A DNA stretch of 12,191 nucleotides from Treponema sp. (lineage in GTDB: Bacteria > Spirochaetota > Spirochaetia > Treponematales > Breznakiellaceae), in the NCBI GenBank assembly GCA_031277045.1, contig JAISLX010000139.1, positions 1-12,191 of the forward strand. Direction: 5' to 3'. The notes under the pieces were generated by a model that saw only the letters and a list, made by a program, of their open reading frames with translations, had not been told where the DNA came from and searched no databases. Both the position numbers and the translations under genes were made by a program. The stretch's first letter is position 1. Each line of letters opens with the position of its first letter. This document shows positions 7,870-12,191 of this stretch, in pieces.

Positions 7870-8134
7870 CTTCATGGCTTTAACTTTTCAGGCCAGGGCC
7901 TAAAAACTTTAGGCCAGGGCTTTTTTTCTTGGGGCCAGGGCCTAAAAACTTGGGGCCGTGGCTTTTTTTCTTGGGGCCAGGGCCTAAAGGACTTGAGGCC
8001 AGGGCCTTTTTTCTTGGGGCCGTGGCCTAAAAACTTTAGGCCGTGGCTTTAACTTTTCAGGCCAGGGCCTAAAAGCCTGGGGCCGTGGCTTTAACTTTTC
8101 AGGCCGCGGCCTAAAAACCTGGGGCTGTGAGGCC
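7870..8134. repeat. Array of alternating 21-bp units (42-bp dimer), about 12 copies
   Basis: Units begin with GGCC at 7891, 7912, 7933, 7954, 7975, 7997, 8018, 8039, 8060, 8081 and 8102, with degraded units at each end (7870 and 8123). All are 21 bp except the one at 7975, which is 22 bp. Odd units read GGCC-AG-GGCC-TAAAAACTT plus two or so bases (GT, CG in some copies for AG). Even units read GGCC-(AG/GT)-GGC followed by a T-rich half, either TTTTTTTCTTGG or TTTAACTTTTCA. The two kinds alternate without exception. The odd units at 7891 and 8018, with the next GGCC, form perfect hairpins GGCCTAAA-AAC-TTTAGGCC (7897-7915 and 8024-8042). The array lies between convergent genes, and the 22-bp unit breaks any reading frame, so it is probably non-coding. 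Confidence 0.95.
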
Positions 8135-8212
8135 CTCCAACGCCGCCTGTTCGGGGTTTTCCCCCGGTCCTTTGGGCCGGCCGGCGCCGGCGCCGGGCAT
8201 GTCCGCGGGGGG
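8135..8212. other. GC-rich palindromic spacer
   Basis: No gene is seen. The stretch has CGGGG-TTTT-CCCC (from 8152), GGTCC-TTT-GGGCC and a run of overlapping GCCGGC/GGCGCC palindromes (about 8174-8198), followed by GCGGGGGG. It could fold strongly on either strand, and it leads directly into the terminator. Confidence 0.55.
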
Positions 8213-8242
8213 AAAAAAAAGGGCGGAGGCAAGCCCCCGCCC
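8213..8242 (-). terminator. Intrinsic terminator of the ABC transporter operon
   Basis: On the minus strand, 22 bases after the binding-protein stop, GGGCGGGGG-CTTG-CCTCCGCCC forms a 9-bp stem (one G-U pair) with a 4-base loop, followed at once by eight T residues. This is a textbook Rho-independent terminator. Confidence 0.92.
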
Positions 8243-8243
8243 T

Positions 8244-8266
8244 GTTACGCACGGTAACGGTTTTTT
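8244..8266 (+). terminator. Possible weak terminator for rightward transcription from alr
   Basis: On the plus strand GTTAC-GCACG-GTAAC is followed by GG and six T residues. The 5-bp stem is weak, but the arrangement would make the alr/transporter junction terminate in both directions. The T-run overlaps the last bases of the binding-protein gene. Confidence 0.4.
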
Positions 8267-9935
8267 AGAACGCGATGTCGGGACGGGACTTCGCTTTCTG
8301 GGCCAGGAAGTCAAGGAACTTCAGGAAGACTCCGTTTTCCTGGGTTTTCAGGTAGGTCTGGAAATCCGTAAGAATTTTGCGGGCTTCGGCTTCCGTGGGG
8401 GCAAAGTAGGCCCGCTCACGGTAGGTTTTGTCCACGTCGCCTTCCCAGGCGACTCGGCTGACCGCCGCGTATTCCGGGAACTGGCTGTCAAAAGCCGACA
8501 ACGGGTAACCGGGGAACTGTTTGGCCGGCCGCGCTTTTTTATAGGCCTCAAGTTCCGCTACGGCGGCGTCCGCAGTGCCCACGCCGTCCTCGCCGAACCA
8601 GTCGCCTTTCAGATTGCCGTACCACAGCCGGCTGGAGATGTAACCAAAGCCGCCCGCCTCGCGCACTACGTCTTCCCAGGTGGCGTCGCCGTTACGCTTG
8701 CGTTCCAGCAGGGCCGGGGCCAGCCGGGGCTGGCCCTGCGCGTTGCGGACAAAGGTCTGTCCCTCGGCGCCGTATTCGGCCAGGGCCATGCCCTCAGGCG
8801 TGTTGACGTAGTCGATGTACCTGAACGCCGCGTCCAGATCTTTGCAGCTTGTGGGGAAGAAGATGGCCGGGCTGCCCGAGCGTCCCATGCTTTCTACCTG
8901 TACCAGCGGGCTGCCGTTTTTGTCGTTCATGGGGCCTACGGGGATGTAGCGCATTTCGGGGTTGCTGCTGTAGAGGCCGGTCTGCTTGGTGGCTTTAATG
9001 CCTACCTCGTACTGGGCCGCGAAGAACAGGGCCGTGCCGTTTCCTACTTTCTGCTCGGCCAGGGTGTCGCTGGTCTTGAAACATTCCTTGTCCAGGATGT
9101 TCTGGTTTACCAGCCGCCAGATAAACAGGTGCTTGGTGATCCAGTCTTCAGTCAGCCAGTCGTAGGTAATGGTGCCGTCCGGGTTTTTTGTATAGTAGGT
9201 CAACTGCTGGCCGCCGAAACTTTCGGCATAGCGGCCGTAGTCCCAGCCGTTGTGGAAGGTGGTGGCCACGATGGTGGGGTTCCCGTTGACATCCCTAAAG
9301 CCGTGGTCACGGGCCTTTACCATGAAATCGTAGAGCTGTTCGCCGGTCTTGATGGATTTTTCATCAATGCCCAGGGCCTTGGGTACGTCGCCCCGCACGA
9401 ATACGCCGTAGGCCCAGTTGGTGATATGCGCGGCGTTGCCGGCGGTTTCCTGCGGGATCAGGTACTTATGACCTTTGAACAGGGGGTCCGCCAGGTCGGT
9501 GTCCAGGTACTTCTGGGAGATAACGCCGATGTCGTAGGAGCGTTTTACGTTGGGGTACTTTTCCAGCATGTCCTCGATAGGCAGCAGCCTCCCTTCGGCG
9601 GCGGCCTTTTTGATGACGCCGGTTTCCCCGGCGTTGCCGCCCCAGTAGGGGGCGTTTACAATGTCGGGCATGTCGCCTGAGGCGAACATCAGGTTCAGTT
9701 TCTCCATTTCGCCCATCATGATGCCCTCGAACTCCACGGTAACGCCGGTTTTTTCACGGATTGCCTTGGCTACGGGGTTGTTGTACTGGTCTGCGGGGAC
9801 TTTGTAGCCCCCGTTCCAGCAGATGAGCATCCGCAGCCGCACGTCGTTTGACGCGGATGTCTGCCGCCGGGCGGCGCCGAACAGGACCGCGCTTGCCGTT
9901 ACAAGGACAAGCGCGAACATCACTGCTTTCTTCAT
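8265..9935 (-). CDS. LplA-like extracellular solute-binding protein of a carbohydrate ABC importer
   Basis: Periplasmic binding protein expected to capture a sugar or oligosaccharide and hand it to the two permeases encoded just upstream. The 556-residue length fits the large LplA/YtcQ-type proteins. It has a signal peptide (KK n-region, MFALVLVTASAVLFGA core, probable cleavage near residue 21) but no cysteine, so it should be soluble in the periplasm rather than a lipoprotein like Gram-positive relatives. The N-terminal part shows binding-protein features such as ASGDMPDIVNA (a typical SGDxPDI motif), and the C-terminal part the YIDYVNTPEG segment common to this group. ATG 9935 has a strong GGGAGGAG five bases upstream; an in-frame start at 9962 would add nine residues lying inside the hairpin and is rejected. 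It is third in the operon, behind a 131-bp structured gap. The ligand is unknown. Confidence 0.93.
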   Translation of the reverse strand: MKKAVMFALVLVTASAVLFGAARRQTSASNDVRLRMLICWNGGYKVPADQYNNPVAKAIREKTGVTVEFEGIMMGEMEKLNLMFASGDMPDIVNAPYWGGNAGETGVIKKAAAEGRLLPIEDMLEKYPNVKRSYDIGVISQKYLDTDLADPLFKGHKYLIPQETAGNAAHITNWAYGVFVRGDVPKALGIDEKSIKTGEQLYDFMVKARDHGFRDVNGNPTIVATTFHNGWDYGRYAESFGGQQLTYYTKNPDGTITYDWLTEDWITKHLFIWRLVNQNILDKECFKTSDTLAEQKVGNGTALFFAAQYEVGIKATKQTGLYSSNPEMRYIPVGPMNDKNGSPLVQVESMGRSGSPAIFFPTSCKDLDAAFRYIDYVNTPEGMALAEYGAEGQTFVRNAQGQPRLAPALLERKRNGDATWEDVVREAGGFGYISSRLWYGNLKGDWFGEDGVGTADAAVAELEAYKKARPAKQFPGYPLSAFDSQFPEYAAVSRVAWEGDVDKTYRERAYFAPTEAEARKILTDFQTYLKTQENGVFLKFLDFLAQKAKSRPDIAF

Positions 9936-9940
9936 ACGAA

Positions 9941-9948
9941 CTCCTCCC
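9941..9948 (-). promoter_or_regulatory. Strong ribosome binding site directly beside a hairpin
   Basis: GGGAGGAG on the minus strand, five bases before the binding-protein ATG and touching the base of the 9949-9989 hairpin. It settles the start at 9935. Confidence 0.88.
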
Positions 9949-9989
9949 GGAGACTGCCTCAAAATTCGTCCGGTTTTGAGACGGTCTCC
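9949..9989 (-). promoter_or_regulatory. Long hairpin abutting the binding-protein Shine-Dalgarno
   Basis: Arms GGAGAC (9949-9954) / GTCTCC (9984-9989) and CTCAAAA (9958-9964) / TTTTGAG (9974-9980) pair perfectly around a 9-base loop, with a 3+3-base internal bulge that is itself partly pairable. A 5' hairpin here could stabilise the binding-protein part of the mRNA after processing, or affect ribosome access. The sequence shows the structure; the role is inferred. Confidence 0.75.
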
Positions 9990-10011
9990 CTAAACAAAAA
10001 ATTTATTTTAT

Positions 10012-10026
10012 CCATGCGGGGCATGG
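10012..10026. promoter_or_regulatory. Inverted repeat CCATGC-GGG-GCATGG in the intercistronic gap
   Basis: A perfect 6-bp dyad with a 3-base centre, extended by TTTTA/TAAAA after one mismatch on each side. On the minus strand it is followed by an AT-rich stretch ending in T6, too far away for a classic terminator. It might reduce read-through or mark an RNA processing site. Confidence 0.6.
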
Positions 10027-10042
10027 TTAAAACCACCTGCGG

Positions 10043-10075
10043 GACCCGGCGTCCGGGTCGAAAGGGCTACCCTTT
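10043..10075. promoter_or_regulatory. Two tandem inverted repeats at the end of the second permease gene
   Basis: GACCCGG-CGT-CCGGGTC (10043-10059, 7-bp arms) and AAAGGG-CTA-CCCTTT (10061-10075, 6-bp arms) lie side by side. The 3-base centre of the second one is exactly the permease stop codon (TAG on the minus strand). In the mRNA they would form two compact stems right at the 3' end of the permease cistron. Confidence 0.7.
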
Positions 10076-10948
10076 AATGGCGCCTATCATGACGCCCTTG
10101 ACGTAGTACTTTTGTAAAAACGGGTACACCACCACGATGGGCATGGTGAGGATCATCACAAAGGCCATTTGCAGCGACATGGGCGTGTAGGTACGCATGG
10201 TCTGGCCTAAAGTTTCCTGGCCGGACTTCATCGCGCTGGGGGAAGATTCCATGAGGAGTTTTTGCAGAAGCGTGGCCGCGGGGAACAGTTCCGTGCGGCT
10301 TTGGTAGTAGGCCCCGGTAAACCAGTCGTTCCATTGGCCCACGCCGATAAACAGGGCCAGGGTGGCGATAATCGGCATGGCCAGGGGCAGGTAAATCTGG
10401 AACAGTATCCGGCCGTGGCCGGCCCCGTCTATTTGGGCGGACTCCCGCATTTCCAGCGGAATGGTCTGGAAGTACGTGCGCATCAGCAGAAAGTTAAAGA
10501 AGCTGTAGATGCCGGGGATTACGTAAAGCCAGAAACTGCGCGTAAGGCCCAGGTCCCGCAGCAGAATGTAGTACGGGATCATGCCGCCGCCGAAAATCGT
10601 GGTAAAGTAAAAGAAAAACGTAAAAAAGGTACGGCCCGGCGTCCGCATGATCACCGCGTAGGAAACAAGGGCGGTAAAAAACAGGCCCAGCACGACGCCC
10701 AGGGCCGTGCGCGCCACGGAAACGACAAGCGAGTTGAAAATACGCGGATCCTGAAAGGCCCGCGCGTAATTTTCAAGCGTAAAGGCCCGGGGCCAAAAGT
10801 ACACGCCCCCCCGCGTAAAATCGCTGCCCACGTTAAAAGACGCCACCAGCACGTACCAGAACGGGTACAGCGTAATAAGCCCAAAAAGGGCCAAAAATAT
10901 CACATTGGCGGTCTGGAATATCCGCTGAGAGGACGATACGAATTTCAT
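10067..10948 (-). CDS. Carbohydrate ABC transporter permease, LplC/YtcP type
   Basis: Second inner-membrane subunit of the importer. The 293 residues form about six hydrophobic segments (first at about 14-36). The cytoplasmic coupling EAA loop is clear at 169-192: ESAQIDGAG followed by LPLAMP, which docks on the ATPase. The C-terminal YPFLQKYYVKGVMIGAIKG is the usual ending of the CUT1 second-permease family. ATG 10948 lies 18 bases after the first permease stop, with a purine-rich AGGGGGAA about nine bases upstream, so the two are cotranscribed. No ATPase gene is present in the window; CUT1 systems of this type commonly use a shared MsmK/UgpC-like ATPase encoded elsewhere. The substrate is presumably a sugar or oligosaccharide, not identifiable from sequence. 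Confidence 0.95.
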   Translation of the reverse strand: MKFVSSSQRIFQTANVIFLALFGLITLYPFWYVLVASFNVGSDFTRGGVYFWPRAFTLENYARAFQDPRIFNSLVVSVARTALGVVLGLFFTALVSYAVIMRTPGRTFFTFFFYFTTIFGGGMIPYYILLRDLGLTRSFWLYVIPGIYSFFNFLLMRTYFQTIPLEMRESAQIDGAGHGRILFQIYLPLAMPIIATLALFIGVGQWNDWFTGAYYQSRTELFPAATLLQKLLMESSPSAMKSGQETLGQTMRTYTPMSLQMAFVMILTMPIVVVYPFLQKYYVKGVMIGAIKG

Positions 10949-10966
10949 AGCCCTGTTCCCCCTGGA

Positions 10967-11896
10967 TTAAAAAATACCCACTTCAAAAAATTTCTTGGCC
11001 GCCCAGTTGGTGATCAGGACCAGCCCAAACGAAAACGCCGACTTAAACAGGCCGATGGCGGAGGCGTACTCGAACCTGCCGTAGTTAAGGCCGGTCTTCA
11101 GCGTAAACGTGTCCAGAATTTCCGATATCAGCATGTTGGCGGGCTGCTGTAACAGCAGAATCTGGTCAAAGCCCGCGTTAAGGATGCCGCCGACGGCGAA
11201 GATAAACATGATGCCGATGGTTGTTTTGAGGCCGGGCAGCGTTATGTACCAGGTGCATTTCAGGCGGCCCGCCCCGTCCAGGTAGGCCGATTCGTACAGT
11301 TCCGGGTTGATGCCGGACAGGGCGGACAGGTAGATGATGGAGCCCCAGCCCGCCCCTTTCCAGATGTCGGAAAGCACCACCAGCGGGTAAAAGAACCGCT
11401 CCTCCCCCAGGAAAAAGATGCTCTCAAGGCCCATGCGCTCGCGGATGTTGTTCACGATGCCGCCGTAGGGGCTGAACACCACGGTCATAAGGCTGACAAC
11501 CACTACCCAGGAAACGAAGTTGGGCAGGTAGCTCATGGTCTGAATGACCCGCTTAAACCGGGAGAACCACAGTTCGTTGAGCAGCAGGGCCAGTATGATG
11601 GGCGCGGGAAAACATAAAAGAATTTTAAGGCCGCTGATAACAATGGTGTTGCGGATAACTTCCCAAAATTCCAGCGAGGAAACAAACGCTTTGAAATGTT
11701 TCAGGCCCACCCAGGGGCTGCCCAGAATACCAAGGTTGTACTTGTAATCCTTAAAGGCCAGCGTAGCCCCGTACATGGGGTAGTAACAAAAAATTAAAAG
11801 AGATACTACACAGGGCAGCATAAACAGGTACACCAGTCTGTGTTCCCATATTTGAGACGCGAGGGATCTGCCAGGAAGTTTAGCCTGGGTTTTCAT
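10967..11896 (-). CDS. Carbohydrate ABC transporter permease, LplB type
   Basis: First inner-membrane subunit of the importer, 309 residues. It begins with a short cytoplasmic basic segment, then TM1 (about 21-47) with the family sequence MLPCVVSLLIFCYYPMYG, followed by further membrane helices (for example 83-107, 125-141). The EAA coupling loop is at 202-221: ESAYLDGAG then ITLPGLK. The family motif FGAxN/TNWAAKKF-like ending (TNWAAKKFFEVGIF) closes the protein. ATG 11896 has AAGGAG nine bases upstream. It is the first gene of the transporter operon, with a large upstream region that carries the candidate regulatory sites. It pairs with the permease at 10948-10067 as a heterodimer. Confidence 0.95.
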   Translation of the reverse strand: MKTQAKLPGRSLASQIWEHRLVYLFMLPCVVSLLIFCYYPMYGATLAFKDYKYNLGILGSPWVGLKHFKAFVSSLEFWEVIRNTIVISGLKILLCFPAPIILALLLNELWFSRFKRVIQTMSYLPNFVSWVVVVSLMTVVFSPYGGIVNNIRERMGLESIFFLGEERFFYPLVVLSDIWKGAGWGSIIYLSALSGINPELYESAYLDGAGRLKCTWYITLPGLKTTIGIMFIFAVGGILNAGFDQILLLQQPANMLISEILDTFTLKTGLNYGRFEYASAIGLFKSAFSFGLVLITNWAAKKFFEVGIF

Positions 11897-11912
11897 TTCG
11901 GCATACTCCTTG

Positions 11913-11941
11913 GACTTGTAAGCCAGGCTGGTTTACAAGTC
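11913..11941 (-). promoter_or_regulatory. Hairpin or operator abutting the first permease Shine-Dalgarno
   Basis: GACTTGTAA (11913-11921) and TTACAAGTC (11933-11941) are perfect 9-bp arms. Inner bases CC/GG extend the dyad across one mismatch to about 12 bp with a 5-base centre. The AAGGAG ribosome site (11906-11911) is only one base away. It could be an mRNA hairpin at the start codon region or a protein-binding operator. Confidence 0.7.
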
Positions 11942-12191
11942 TCCAAAAAAACACGGATATCCAACAGAATCCCTGCTTTTTTGCTGTTTTTTAGCGGTTG
12001 TTGCCCGAAAACAGAGGTTTCAGGACAACTCTCTTTAACCACACGCCGTTCATTTCCCCGGACCCGCGCGCGAAGGGTACGGGTGTACCACGGTACTCTG
12101 CGCGGGGAAATTCCGCCGTAGTGACAGTATATGTGTGCGAGTATTACTAACGCGGGATATACGGTACTGTTTACGCGATATGTTGGGGGGG
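11942..12191. promoter_or_regulatory. Upstream region of the transporter operon, no gene seen
   Basis: No credible gene is visible. Two T6 tracts start exactly 10 bp apart (11977-11982, 11987-11992), with A7 at 11945-11951, the pattern of phased A-tracts that bend DNA. Further out, 9-bp arms ATTTCCCCG (12052-12060) and CGGGGAAAT (12103-12111) enclose alternating GGTAC/GTACC words (12076-12080, 12085-12089, 12092-12096); ACGGTACT recurs at 12161-12168. No convincing -35/-10 pair was found. The region ends in seven G residues at the window edge. Confidence 0.5.

Noticed and set aside
7870..8134. CRISPR array
   Set aside because: There are no unique spacers: units are contiguous 21-bp repeats alternating between two versions, and no cas genes are nearby.
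7807..8232. Short frames through the 21-bp array with heptapeptide repeats (GQGLKTL/GQGFFSW on plus, PRPEKLK/PWPQAFR-like on minus)
   Set aside because: A 21-bp repeat automatically gives heptapeptides in open frames. The 22-bp unit at 7975 breaks the frame, and the frames lack ribosome sites or non-repeat domains.
8127..9680. Plus-strand open frame of 517 codons opposite the binding-protein gene
   Set aside because: It is an antisense shadow of the solute-binding protein, whose signal peptide, ribosome site, family motifs and terminator all support the minus strand.
12131..12191. Open frame starting ATG 12131 and running off the right edge (20 codons)
   Set aside because: It is too short to judge, has no ribosome site upstream and no recognisable sequence, and ends in a G-run. 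A divergent gene beyond the edge cannot be excluded.

Overview
The window looks like chromosome from a GC-rich spirochaete, most probably a treponeme of the termite-gut type. This assignment is an inference from the style of MnmG and MnmE, the lipoproteins, the LplA/LplB-type sugar transporter genes and the high density of simple repeats; no marker in the window proves it. All six-frame evidence supports eight protein genes. I see no rRNA, tRNA, insertion sequence, phage gene or CRISPR array.

Layout, left to right. The window opens inside a perfect 7-bp tandem repeat (1-113). Then comes a minus-strand cluster read right to left: a large lipoprotein of unknown function (6408-4528), a PAP2-family membrane phosphatase (4489-3518), mnmE (3516-2071) and mnmG (2071-215). 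The last three are packed with a gap of 1 base and an overlap of 1 base, so translation is almost certainly coupled. MnmE and MnmG form the complex that modifies wobble uridine 34 of several tRNAs; the lipoprotein and the phosphatase are envelope proteins with no obvious link to this. Divergent from the lipoprotein, across a 79-bp promoter region, lies alr (6488-7744, plus strand), alanine racemase, which supplies D-alanine for peptidoglycan.

A 520-bp gap (7745-8264) separates alr from the convergent transporter operon. It holds an array of about a dozen 21-bp units that alternate strictly between two versions (a 42-bp dimer), then a GC-rich palindromic stretch and a strong intrinsic terminator. 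The operon to the right is read right to left: LplB-type permease (11896-10967), YtcP/LplC-type permease (10948-10067) and solute-binding protein (9935-8265). It is a carbohydrate ABC importer of the CUT1 type without its own ATPase, which such systems usually borrow from elsewhere in the genome. The 131 bp between the second permease and the binding protein contain four successive inverted repeats, and both the binding-protein gene and the first permease gene have a hairpin directly abutting the Shine-Dalgarno sequence.

The most unusual items are repeats rather than genes: (i) two clusters of three 15-bp hairpin-forming units inside alr, encoding A-x-Y/F-G-x pentapeptides in two separate loops of the C-terminal domain; (ii) the alternating 21/42-bp array; (iii) the structured intercistronic region of the transporter operon; (iv) the 7-bp array at the left edge; (v) a collagen-like Gly-x-x insert in MnmE. 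I found no convincing new defence or mobile system.
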